64,000 nucleotides of DNA from Coprothermobacter proteolyticus DSM 5265 (GTDB lineage: Bacteria; Coprothermobacterota; Coprothermobacteria; Coprothermobacterales; Coprothermobacteraceae): the NCBI RefSeq assembly GCF_000020945.1, contig NC_011295.1:1360913-1424912 (forward strand). The letters run 5' to 3'. Positions 56,549-64,000 of this stretch are shown here, piece by piece. A model generated the notes under the pieces. It ran no database searches. It worked only from the letters and a program-made list of their open reading frames with translations, and was not told the DNA's origin. Positions within the stretch are counted from its first letter, which is position 1; every line of letters begins with the position of its first letter. The translations under genes and the position numbers were made by a program.

Positions 56549-57457
56549 ATGTTGCAAATCGCACCACACGTAAAAGAAGCCATAGAGACGCTAAAACCCG
56601 TAGTTGCGTTGGAATCCACCATAATAACTCACGGCATGCCCTATCCTGCAAATTTGCATACGGCATTAGAAGTGGAGCAAGTCATAAAAGAAGCTGGGGC
56701 TGTGCCAGCTACCATAGGTGTCATAAACGGCATCATAAAAGTAGGTTTGAGCGAAGAAGAAATAACATACCTAAGCCAGGCAAAAGACCTTCATAAAATC
56801 AGCCTGAAAGACTTGTCAGTGGCAGCAGCCAAGAAACTCTCTGGCGGCACAACAGTTTCTGCAACCATGTTTGCTTCCTACAAGGCCGGCATTCAAGTTT
56901 TCGCCACTGGGGGCATCGGCGGAGTTCATCGCGATGCACGGGAAAGCTTCGATGTGAGTACCGACTTGGAAGCCTTGGGGTCCATCCCCATAACCGTGGT
57001 ATGCGCAGGCGCTAAGGCCATATTGGACCTACCAGCCACATTGGAGTATTTGGAAACCAAAGGGGTACTAGTAGTGGGTTACAAAACCGATGAATTCCCC
57101 GCTTTCTACTACGGCCGCAGTGGACTGAAGCTGGAACACTCAGTTACTACTCCTGGAGAGTTGGCTCAAATCATACGTGAGCGTGATGCACTGGAGATCA
57201 ATAAAGCCATATTGGTGGGAAATCCACCTCCTGAAGAGATGGCTCTGGAAAAAGGCAAAGTAGAGCAACTCATTGAAGCAGCTTTACAGCAAGCAAAAGT
57301 AAACAACATTAAGGGTAAAGATGTTACGCCATTCTTGCTGGATTACTTAGCCAAAAACTCCAAAGGTGAGACTCTGGAAACCAACATTGCCCTGGTAAAG
57401 AACAATGCCTATGTGGGTTCTCTGATCGCAAAAGCTCTGATGGCTGCTAAGATATAG
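56549..57457 (+). CDS. psuG: Pseudouridine-5'-phosphate glycosidase
   Basis: 302 residues. [29 protein letters not shown] and [12 protein letters not shown] are characteristic of PsuG, which splits pseudouridine 5'-phosphate into uracil and ribose 5-phosphate. The conserved Lys and Glu residues of this fold are present. ATG follows GAGGAGG. A TATAAT is present upstream at 56513-56518, so the promoter lies inside the divergent PfkB gene's start region. Confidence 0.93.
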
Positions 57458-57483
57458 AAAGAGCGCAAAGGAGGGGATAAGCC

Positions 57484-57792
57484 ATGCCAGAGTTTTCAAG
57501 TCCATTTAGCGGAAACAAGTACGACCGCAAGCTCACACACGAGGAATTAGTGAGGGCTATTCGGTTCATGGTCGCAGCTGAGTATGAAGCCACACAACTT
57601 TACATGCAGCTCGCAGAAAGCATTGACAACGCGCTTGCCAAAGACGTTTTGGTGGACATAGCCAACGAGGAAAGAGTTCACGCAGGAGAGTTCCTCCGCT
57701 TGCTTTTAGAGCTGGAACCTGATGAGAAAAAGTTTTACGAAGAAGGCAAAGATGAAGTAGAGGAATTCATAAAGAAACACCAAAAGAAGTGA
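57484..57792 (+). CDS. Ferritin-like protein (encapsulin-cargo-like)
   Basis: 102 residues, two helices with the di-iron motif E-Y-E-A-x-Q (about 34-39) and EERVHAGEF (about 61-69). This half-ferritin layout matches EncFtn/FLP proteins that oxidise and store iron or quench oxidants, often inside encapsulin shells. The C-terminus (EFIKKHQKK) is charged. No encapsulin gene follows in this window. ATG after GGAGG. It is downstream of psuG by 26 bases, possibly cotranscribed. Confidence 0.8.
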   Translation: MPEFSSPFSGNKYDRKLTHEELVRAIRFMVAAEYEATQLYMQLAESIDNALAKDVLVDIANEERVHAGEFLRLLLELEPDEKKFYEEGKDEVEEFIKKHQKK

Positions 57793-57825
57793 GGTAAAAA
57801 GAAATAACGGAGGCGTCCGTGTTAG

Positions 57826-57859
57826 AAAGGGGCTTACCCATTACGGGTAAGCCCCTTTT
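57826..57859 (+). terminator. Terminator of the psuG/ferritin-like transcript
   Basis: Perfect stem AAAGGGGCTTACCC/GGGTAAGCCCCTTT, 5-base loop, followed by TTTTG. Confidence 0.95.
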
Positions 57860-57904
57860 GCTTAAGTCATGCCATTTATCGTGATTAACTTGAACGCTAT
57901 TTTT

Positions 57905-58861
57905 TTACTTCACCATGACACGCGTTAAGAAAGCAGCCACTTGGTCACGGGTTAGCGTTAGGTCTGGCCCAAACGTGGTTTCTGTCATGCCCTTTACTAC
58001 TCCCTTTTCGTAAAGGTAAGCCACATAGATCTTCGACCAGTGCCCGAAAAGATCAGTAAATGGCGACTTGGGGATAAAGTTCTGACCAGGCTCTAACGGA
58101 AGCGTCAAGGCGATCAACTTCGCAGCCTCACCTCTGGTTAGATAACCAGCTGGACGCAGTGTCCCATCAGGATAACCCTTTACAATGTTAGCTTTGTAGA
58201 ATGCCCAATAATAAGGAGCTACAGCACTCTTAGGATCTACATCTTTAAACGGGTTCTTTCCATCTAATTCCGCCAACGTAACAGGCTTAACACCTGTAGC
58301 TAAAGCCAGTGCATACATGAATTCACCGCGAGTAATGGGTTCTGTGGGTCTGAACTTGTTGTCAAGCACCGTCAAGAATTTCTTCTCTACCACAGTGGTA
58401 ATGTTGTCTTTTGCCCAAGAATTACTAATGTCAGTGATTTCAGGTACAGAGCCGAGCACAAATGAACCTGAAGTGGAAACGTTTTGGCCCACTAACCAAA
58501 CCTTGTAAGTGTAGCTACCTGCAGGAATGTTAGGCAAAGTGATGAATCTAATCAGCGTGTTCCCAGTGGGGAATGTTTTCTTCATTATTGCTTGGGTGTA
58601 GCTCTTGCCTTGAGAATCCTTGTAATGGAAGTTACTGCCAGTAATCTCTACATCGTAGTAGTAACCGCTGCTGAACTGCATTGTTACTGACGAACCTGGG
58701 TTCACCACGTAAACCATCAATTCTACCCCACCAGTGGGAAGTTGCATTACATCCAACTTGATTGTAAGTGTGCCTGCTGCCGATGTTGCCAAAGGTGCCA
58801 TGACAACAAACAAGCTGAGGCACAGCAACACCGGAATGATTTTCTCTACCAACTTTCTCAT
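57905..58861 (-). CDS. S-layer-anchored protein: signal peptide, BsuPI-like domain, three SLH domains
   Basis: 318 residues. The signal peptide ends near 28. Residues about 30-130 match the intracellular-proteinase-inhibitor (BsuPI) fold: VYVVNPGSSVTMQF, YDVEITG, Q-A-I and a final YTYKVWLVG. Three SLH repeats follow (about 140-318), with FKDVDP, ITRGEF, YPDGTL, LTRGEA and WSKIYVAYLYEKGVVKG. These bind cell-wall polymer. ATG follows AAGGAGG. The combination would place a possible protease inhibitor on the cell surface, near a secreted subtilisin. Confidence 0.88.
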   Translation of the reverse strand: MRKLVEKIIPVLLCLSLFVVMAPLATSAAGTLTIKLDVMQLPTGGVELMVYVVNPGSSVTMQFSSGYYYDVEITGSNFHYKDSQGKSYTQAIMKKTFPTGNTLIRFITLPNIPAGSYTYKVWLVGQNVSTSGSFVLGSVPEITDISNSWAKDNITTVVEKKFLTVLDNKFRPTEPITRGEFMYALALATGVKPVTLAELDGKNPFKDVDPKSAVAPYYWAFYKANIVKGYPDGTLRPAGYLTRGEAAKLIALTLPLEPGQNFIPKSPFTDLFGHWSKIYVAYLYEKGVVKGMTETTFGPDLTLTRDQVAAFLTRVMVK

Positions 58862-58963
58862 CCTTGTTTCACCTCCTTAACCAGGACGTACTTAAACCCC
58901 TGTTAGTTTCTTATTGTAACATTGTATCAGCCTATCAAGTGTAAATTGTGCTTTAATTAATCC

Positions 58964-59848
58964 ATGGAAGAAAAAATAACTCTGCCAAGAATTGTTTGGG
59001 GACTCTGGAGAATTAAAACTTGGAATAGAACACCAAAAGAACTTGCTAGAACCATGAACAAGCTTTTGGACCTGGGTGTAGACACTGTGGATTTAGCGGA
59101 CATTTACGGAGACTATGAAGCCACAAAGATGTTCGGTGAAGTGCTGCAAGCAGACCCAACACTCTCCAATCGCATAAAAGTGGTTACAAAAACAGGCATT
59201 GTCCTGCTTTCGGAGAAACAACAACAGGTCTACGTAAAACATTACGATACTTCAGCTGAGCACATCATTGCCTCGGTGGATCAATCTTTACTTGACTTGG
59301 GCAGGGATCACATTGATCTACTGCTCATACACAGGCCTGACCCGTTCACGGATCCGCTGGAAGTGGGCCATACCTTTGATGAGCTCTACAAGGAAGGAAA
59401 GGTGCTTTCTTTTGGCGTATCCAACTTCATGCCTTATCATCACTCACTACTCACAAAGTACGTGAAACAACCATTATTTGTGAATCAGATAGAAATCTCT
59501 CTTGCACATCCACAACCTTTTTTGGACTGGCAAATTCCATACATGATGGAAAACGACATAACCCCCATGGCTTGGTCACCCCTGGGCGGAGGAAAACTGT
59601 TCACCAGTGATGAACCCAACATGGTTAAGTTAAGGAACGCGCTGGAACAAGTCGCTCAGAATCACGGCGTCACACCTGAACACATTGCTTACGCATGGCT
59701 ACTTAGCCATCCGTCAAATATTGTTGTCATAGCAGGCAGCAGCAACTACGATCGAGTAAAATCTGCAGTGGAGGCAAAGGACATAGTCCTTGACCGACAG
59801 GAGTGGTTTTATCTTTTAGAGCAAGCCACCGGTGAGCCCGTACCTTAA
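58964..59848 (+). CDS. Aldo/keto reductase
   Basis: 294 residues, (beta/alpha)8 fold. The catalytic tetrad is visible: Asp and Tyr in DLADIYGDYE, Lys in VVTKTG and His in LLIHRPDP. GVSNF and the SNIVVIAGSSN segment near the C-terminus bind NADPH. It most resembles the YdhF-like group. Substrate unknown. The ATG lacks a ribosome binding site, and TTTAAT lies about seven bases upstream, so a leaderless transcript is possible. An RNA methyltransferase gene follows by 36 bases. Confidence 0.9.
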   Translation: MEEKITLPRIVWGLWRIKTWNRTPKELARTMNKLLDLGVDTVDLADIYGDYEATKMFGEVLQADPTLSNRIKVVTKTGIVLLSEKQQQVYVKHYDTSAEHIIASVDQSLLDLGRDHIDLLLIHRPDPFTDPLEVGHTFDELYKEGKVLSFGVSNFMPYHHSLLTKYVKQPLFVNQIEISLAHPQPFLDWQIPYMMENDITPMAWSPLGGGKLFTSDEPNMVKLRNALEQVAQNHGVTPEHIAYAWLLSHPSNIVVIAGSSNYDRVKSAVEAKDIVLDRQEWFYLLEQATGEPVP

Positions 59849-59884
59849 TAGACAGTAGAGAAAAAGAAAAGCAGAAGACAAACG

Positions 59885-61201
59885 ATGGAAATCCTTGAAA
59901 TTACAGACCTCACTGTGGAAGGTTTTGGTGTTGCTAAGTCATCTGGTCTTGTGTATTTTGTAAAAGGCGTGGTGGCTCCTGGCGATGTGGTAAAAGCCGT
60001 AATTACTTCTCAACATAGAAACTATGTTGAAGCTGAATTTGTCGAACTGGTTCAGCCGAGCCCTTACAGGATAGAACCCTTGTGTCCACATTTCTCTCAG
60101 TGCGGCGGGTGCCAGCTTCAACACATATCCTATCAAGAGCAACTTCAATGGAAGAGCAATTTTGCAAGCCAAAACCTATGGAAACTCGCCCGTGAAAAAG
60201 TGGACAACGTACACATAGTTCCTTCTGATCTACTTTATGGTTACAGAGCAAAAGCTCACTTCACTTTTGGCGAAGAAAACAATATTTTGAACATTGGGTA
60301 CTTTAGTAAATCCGACAAATGGTTCGCTTTGACTACTTGTCCCATACTCAAAGAAACACTTTGGGTGACAGCTCAAGACGTATTGAGTGTTTTAAGGAAG
60401 CATGACCTAAAAAGCTATTTCACCAGCAACGGAACACTTAGGCATCTGCAGGTTAGAGTGTCGCTGCTGACGGGAGAAAAACAAGTTCTCGTAACCTTTA
60501 CGCAATTTCCCAAAAATTTTGAAAACGTGGCAGAGGAGATTCTTAGTGCTGGCATAAGCAGTTTGGCTTTGCACCAGAACACAGCTCAAAACAAAACAGT
60601 TATCGGTAAAGGTGCCACTTTGTACAACGGCAATCAATACGTGCAAGAACAGCTCATGGGTAAGGTTTACAACATTACCCCCGTTTCCTTCTTCCAAATA
60701 AACCCAGTGCAAGCAGAAAAGCTCTTTTCTATTGCTTTGGATTACTTAGAGCCTCAGCCCGAGGATATCGTGTTTGAAGGCTATTCAGGCGTAGGCGCTT
60801 TCACTTTGCTGTACGCCCAGAAAGTTAAAACTGTCATAGCAGCAGAAGGTGTAGAAGAAGCTGTACAGCAGGCATGTAAAAATGCTGCATTAAACAACGT
60901 AGACAACGTGCAGTTTTTAGCCAAGCCCGTTGAAGAAGCCGCTGGTTCCCTACAACAGAAGATTAACAAAGTAGTAGTTGATCCACCAAGAAACGGTATG
61001 ACTCAGGAAGCATTGAACGCTGTAGCAAGGCTCCAGCCAGAACGTATTGTCTACATAAGCTGTGATCCATCAACTCTTGCTCGGGACATCAGCAGGTTTC
61101 AGCCCTTTGGCTATTCCTTAAACCACATCCAAGCCATCGACATGTTTCCACAAACCACACACGTTGAGTGCGTGGCACTACTGATAAAAGAAAAACTTTG
61201 A
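59885..61201 (+). CDS. rlmD: RNA (uracil-C5) methyltransferase, RumA/RlmD family
   Basis: 438 residues. An N-terminal TRAM RNA-binding domain (about 1-60) is followed by the 4Fe-4S site C-P-H-F-x2-CGGC (near 75) with a fourth Cys in TTCPI. The methylase domain has GYSGVGAF (SAM), VDPPRNG and catalytic Cys in YISCDP. It methylates U in 23S rRNA (or tRNA in TrmA members). Whether the target is U1939, U747 or both is not clear. Confidence 0.9.
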   Translation: MEILEITDLTVEGFGVAKSSGLVYFVKGVVAPGDVVKAVITSQHRNYVEAEFVELVQPSPYRIEPLCPHFSQCGGCQLQHISYQEQLQWKSNFASQNLWKLAREKVDNVHIVPSDLLYGYRAKAHFTFGEENNILNIGYFSKSDKWFALTTCPILKETLWVTAQDVLSVLRKHDLKSYFTSNGTLRHLQVRVSLLTGEKQVLVTFTQFPKNFENVAEEILSAGISSLALHQNTAQNKTVIGKGATLYNGNQYVQEQLMGKVYNITPVSFFQINPVQAEKLFSIALDYLEPQPEDIVFEGYSGVGAFTLLYAQKVKTVIAAEGVEEAVQQACKNAALNNVDNVQFLAKPVEEAAGSLQQKINKVVVDPPRNGMTQEALNAVARLQPERIVYISCDPSTLARDISRFQPFGYSLNHIQAIDMFPQTTHVECVALLIKEKL

Positions 61202-61737
61202 GCATTCCAGCAAAGGGCAAACCCGAGTCAAAGCGCTACAATGAAAAGGCTTTAAGATTAGATTGCAAATTACGCGATGTATTGGTATAGGAGCAAAACA
61301 TTAGATTATTCTCATGGGCAGGAGATAAACCATGCATTTTAGGCAAGTAACGTTGATGGTCGACAAACTCGAAGGATTTATTGAGTTTGTAAGAATTTAC
61401 CATTAGGCAAGTCCACAGCTTTTTTGAAATTATTTCCCCCTTAACAAAAATGGCTGACGTGTATGGCCTTTGCTTTGTTTACAGTGTCTACAGGTTTGCT
61501 CCTATTTGCTCTTGCACAGATAATACCTACACAAAAGTAAACTAAAGCACACGACCAATTGCCATAAATTCAAGGCAAAAAAGAACTCTTCCCATGCAAA
61601 AAAACATCTCATATGACGCGATTATCAACTCACTCTATATAGAACTGCAATAACTGTAAATATTGAATCAATATTTATTCAAGAAAAATGAGCTAATGGT
61701 TCTGCTAAAGCATAGGTAATTGCTGCCGCTTTTATGT
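61202..61737. other. Intergenic stretch with a possible gene remnant
   Basis: About 540 bases. It contains a possible promoter (TACAAT near 61238) and the VOC-like fragment listed separately. The rest is AT-rich with no supported gene. Confidence 0.35.
61332..61406 (+). pseudogene. Truncated glyoxalase/VOC-like gene start, 24 codons
   Basis: GCAGGAGAT lies just before an ATG. The peptide begins MHFRQVTLMVDKLEGF, which resembles the first strand-helix unit of vicinal-oxygen-chelate proteins, and stops after 24 codons. No continuation is seen in other frames. It is likely the remnant of a lost gene. Confidence 0.3.
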
Positions 61738-61765
61738 TTGTTTTCAGGGTATTCTTTGCTATAAT
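61738..61765 (+). promoter_or_regulatory. Promoter of the ERF-family recombinase transcript
   Basis: TTGTTT (61738-61743), 16-base spacer, perfect TATAAT (61760-61765). A leader of about 250 bases follows before the ERF gene, carrying two short reading frames with ribosome binding sites. Confidence 0.6.
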
Positions 61766-61788
61766 ATAATCCGGTGCAAAGGAGAAAC

Positions 61789-61851
61789 TTGGACGATATT
61801 TATCCTCTATATAAGAGAAAACAATTCTCCGAGAATTCGTTCATAAAATGA
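61789..61851 (+). other. Possible leader ORF of 20 codons
   Basis: TTG 61789 after AAAGGAG (4-base spacing, short). The peptide is MDDIYPLYKRKQ and ends at TGA 61849. A second ATG frame (61848) follows without a binding site. Translation here is uncertain. Confidence 0.25.
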
Positions 61852-61957
61852 GCGTATCAAGAATTTCACGTACTCCAGCCTAAATAAGCCTACGATCCCT
61901 GTCTACAAACCTTGAAGCCCTTTTGCACTGAGTTTTCACAGTAAGGAGGTAAGTCAT

Positions 61958-62026
61958 ATGTGCTGTACATATGCGCAGAGAAAATCAAGAAAACAAGATA
62001 AGCAACTGAGGAGGTACATAAGATGA
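61958..62026 (+). CDS. 22-codon upstream ORF coupled to the ERF gene
   Basis: ATG 61958 is seven bases after GTAAGGAGGT. The peptide is short, basic and Cys-rich at the start (MCCTYAQRK), and its TGA overlaps the ATG of the ERF gene (ATGA). The last codons of this ORF also contain the GGAGG binding site of the ERF gene, so translating ribosomes would control its access. Likely regulatory. Confidence 0.45.
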   Translation: MCCTYAQRKSRKQDKQLRRYIR

Positions 62027-62703
62027 AAGTAAATGGAAACCCTGAAGGCATAAGCGAGCTTATTAAAGCGTTGCTCGCTGTGCAACATGAAGTCAAAAAT
62101 CCAATTGCGACCAGTGAGAACCCATATTTCAAATCTAAATACGCACCACTGGACCAAATTGTCGATCTACTCCGCCCTTTACTCACAAAAAATGGTTTGA
62201 TAATGGCGCAAGAAGTTTTATCCAACAGTTCGCAAGAAATCTCTATTGTTACTTACCTGTTTCACACGAATGGATGCTGGTTAGAGTTTGGACCTGTGAC
62301 GGCTAATCCTCAAAGAACACGTGTTCAGGTAGGCGTTGATGAAGAGAGAAAACCTATTTACGAGACAACCGATGAGGTATCCGTACAAACGATAGGTAGT
62401 ACTATATCTTACTTGAGAAGGTATGCTCTTTTGTCGCTGTTCAATATGGCAGCAACCTCTGAAGATGATGATGCAGAAAGCACAATGCCAGAACATCAAA
62501 CTGTATCTAACGCACTTCTCATAGCCAACCCCAAAAGAATTTCTTTTGTGCTTACCCTTGCAAAAGAAGTTGGCTTAAACGAAGAACAGATTAGAACAAT
62601 GGTGGAAAAGAAATACAACGTCCCACTGGAGAAGCTAAATAACGAGCAAGTTGATGCACTGATAAACTACCTACGTAGCAAGAAACAAGAACGAAGCTTG
62701 TAG
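62023..62703 (+). CDS. ERF-family single-strand DNA annealing protein
   Basis: 226 residues. The core pattern of the ERF superfamily is present: helix AL-AVQHEVKNP, YKSKYAPLD-like FKSKYAPLDQI, and TIGSTISYLRRYALLSLFNMA followed by an acidic EDDDAE. ERF proteins anneal complementary strands in phage recombination. The C-terminal 60 residues form a small extra helical domain. No integrase, capsid or other phage gene is nearby, so this is an isolated or domesticated copy. Start is ATG 62023 after TGAGGAGGT. Confidence 0.88.
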   Translation: MKVNGNPEGISELIKALLAVQHEVKNPIATSENPYFKSKYAPLDQIVDLLRPLLTKNGLIMAQEVLSNSSQEISIVTYLFHTNGCWLEFGPVTANPQRTRVQVGVDEERKPIYETTDEVSVQTIGSTISYLRRYALLSLFNMAATSEDDDAESTMPEHQTVSNALLIANPKRISFVLTLAKEVGLNEEQIRTMVEKKYNVPLEKLNNEQVDALINYLRSKKQERSL

Positions 62704-62735
62704 AATAGACTTTCTTAGCAAGTCAATACAAAGAG

Positions 62736-62770
62736 GAGGACCGCCCCGTAAAAAGTGTGGTCCTCTTCAT
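62736..62770. terminator. Terminator between ERF and the leftward flavoprotein gene
   Basis: GAGGACC (62736-62742) pairs with GGTCCTC (62759-62765), followed by TTCATTTATT. It lies between two converging genes and may serve both. Confidence 0.6.
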
Positions 62771-62773
62771 TTA

Positions 62774-63853
62774 TTACTGTAGGTTTTCTTCTGCTTCTCT
62801 GACCAGTTCGCTTATGAGTTCATCCACATGAACAATTTTGTCTACTCTGTAGACATTTTCTCCACAGAAAGCGAAACCTTCGTCTAAATTGCCCTTTTGC
62901 GCGTTTATCAAAGCTTGAGAAATGCAGTAAGGTGCTTTTTTGGGATCACACGTCTTTAGGCAATTGTATCGGCACATGTCCGGCTTCTTTGCGTTGTTCT
63001 CAACATCAATAAGGAATTGATTTCTTATGGCTCTCCCTGGCATACCCTCGGGGCTCTTTATGATTACCACATCTTCCTTTTTCGCATTTATGTAAGCCTG
63101 CTTGAACTCCATTGCCGCATCACATTCATAGGTCGCCACAAACCGCGTCGCCATCTGCACTCCACTGGCACCAAGCTTTATGAACTTAGCAATGTCTTTG
63201 CCATCAAAAATGCCACCAGCTGCAATTATAGGTATTTTCTTACCATACTGTTCTTCAAAGGGCTTCACAGTTTCAATGACCTGCGGAACAATGTCCTCAA
63301 GCTTGTAATTGTCCATGTTAGCCAACTCTTCCAATTTAAAACCGAGGTGTCCACCTGCTTTTGGCCCTTCCACAATGATGGCGTCTGGTATGTAGTTATG
63401 CTTTTGAATCCACGATTTGCAGATGGTCGCTGCCCCACGAGCAGAAGAAACAATGGGCACAGCCTTTGTGTGGGTGCCCTTTACAAACTCCGGTAAACTT
63501 AGGGGAAGTCCAGCACCAGAAATAATAAGGTCTGCACCTTCCTCCACGGCAGTTGCTACAAGATCCTCATACTCCGTCACGGCTACCAATATGTTTACAC
63601 CAATGATGCCCTTTGGTGAAAGCTCCCTAGCCCTTCTTATTTCATGCCTTAGTGCTTCAATGTTACCCTTTCTAATGTTAGGACCCCACTTAGGGTCGCT
63701 AAGAGACAGATGCAAACCGGATATGACTCCAATGCCACCAGCATTAGCCACAGCAGATGCCAAGCCCGACATGGATATCCCTACACCCATTCCACCTTGA
63801 ATTATGGGCACTTTTGCTTCCAAATCTCCTATTTTAAGAGATGGCAATTTCAA
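62774..63853 (-). CDS. Nitronate monooxygenase/FabK-like NAD(P)H-dependent flavoprotein
   Basis: 359 residues, TIM barrel binding FMN. PIIQGGMGVGIS at the start, GVNILVA, the EGPKAGGH-GF phosphate/active-site loop with His, and IIAAGGI are characteristic of the 2-nitropropane dioxygenase/enoyl-ACP reductase II family. A Cys-rich segment (MCRYNCLKTCDPKKAPYC) near residue 300 could bind an iron-sulfur cluster and is found in some anaerobe members; the canonical FabK lacks it. Start is TTG 63853, six bases after AGGAGG. Confidence 0.85.
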   Translation of the reverse strand: MKLPSLKIGDLEAKVPIIQGGMGVGISMSGLASAVANAGGIGVISGLHLSLSDPKWGPNIRKGNIEALRHEIRRARELSPKGIIGVNILVAVTEYEDLVATAVEEGADLIISGAGLPLSLPEFVKGTHTKAVPIVSSARGAATICKSWIQKHNYIPDAIIVEGPKAGGHLGFKLEELANMDNYKLEDIVPQVIETVKPFEEQYGKKIPIIAAGGIFDGKDIAKFIKLGASGVQMATRFVATYECDAAMEFKQAYINAKKEDVVIIKSPEGMPGRAIRNQFLIDVENNAKKPDMCRYNCLKTCDPKKAPYCISQALINAQKGNLDEGFAFCGENVYRVDKIVHVDELISELVREAEENLQ

Positions 63854-64000
63854 GTTTTTCCTCCTGCCTTCTTATGAAATATCTACGTTGTTCATCATAG
63901 CATAAGTCCAAGAAGTTGCTGCAAGTATCAGAGAGTAGCAGGTTTAACCTAAAACAACAGATAGCAATGGAGCACCTTACACGACGATTCTCAATGTATG
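63854..64000. other. Right-edge intergenic sequence
   Basis: About 150 bases upstream of the flavoprotein gene. No gene, hairpin or promoter can be supported before the window ends. Confidence 0.3.

Noticed and set aside
62023-62703. Interpreting the ERF gene as part of a prophage in this window
   Set aside because: No integrase, replication, packaging, structural or lysis genes flank it.

Overview
The window (about 45% GC by eye) looks like a chromosome segment of an anaerobic, protein- and amino-acid-fermenting thermophile. The evidence is a secreted subtilisin-type protease, a tryptophanase, a glycyl radical enzyme with its activase, a tungsten-type aldehyde:ferredoxin oxidoreductase with its ferredoxin, a D-serine dehydratase, and the trehalose synthase TreT common in thermophiles. 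The combination resembles Coprothermobacter. That assignment is an inference from gene content, not a database match. Many starts are GTG or TTG preceded by strong GGAGG-type ribosome binding sites, and I have moved several starts to fit them.

Layout. 1-2.8 kb: the start of a secreted Thr/Pro-rich protein, a fused MsrB-MsrA repair enzyme and tryptophanase. 3.5-8.5 kb: a sugar (probably trehalose) ABC importer convergent with TreT and a DUF5752 protein. 8.6-11.8 kb: a membrane protein, a MITE-like inverted repeat, and an ABC-F ATPase preceded by a 61-codon reading frame. 11.9-24.1 kb: one leftward operon encoding a type 4 BREX defence system. It holds brxP (PAPS-reductase/DndC-like, ferredoxin and DUF4007-like modules), a free-standing copy of the DUF4007-like module, brxC, pglZ and a short brxL, then a 180-codon unknown gene and csaA. 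24.2-27.7 kb: a glycyl radical enzyme and its activase. 27.7-31.6 kb: a surface protein, a cobalamin riboswitch driving a corrinoid-binding protein, and a Gfo/Idh/MocA dehydrogenase.

31.8-47.9 kb is loosely packed and contains decayed copies of neighbouring genes. Its intact genes are an ABC exporter, membrane proteins and lipoproteins, an RHH/PIN toxin-antitoxin pair with a perfect palindromic operator, an ABC-2 exporter, an SDR dehydrogenase and the subtilisin protease. Between them lie two decayed fragments of the 38982-39707 membrane-protein gene, one decayed fragment of the ABC-2 permease, and a frameshifted lipoprotein gene.

47.9-64 kb is dense and metabolic: a Tm-1-like/PEP-hydrolase-like pair, a ClC antiporter, ferredoxin-AOR-MoaD, D-serine dehydratase with a PfkB kinase divergent from PsuG, a ferritin-like protein, a BsuPI-SLH surface protein, an aldo/keto reductase, an RNA uracil methyltransferase, a lone ERF recombinase with short upstream reading frames, and a nitronate-monooxygenase-like flavoprotein.

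The most notable system is the BREX type 4 operon. The C-terminal module of BrxP carries its own strong internal ribosome binding site and ATG, so the gene may yield two proteins. The next gene is a diverged tandem copy of that same module, of nearly identical length.
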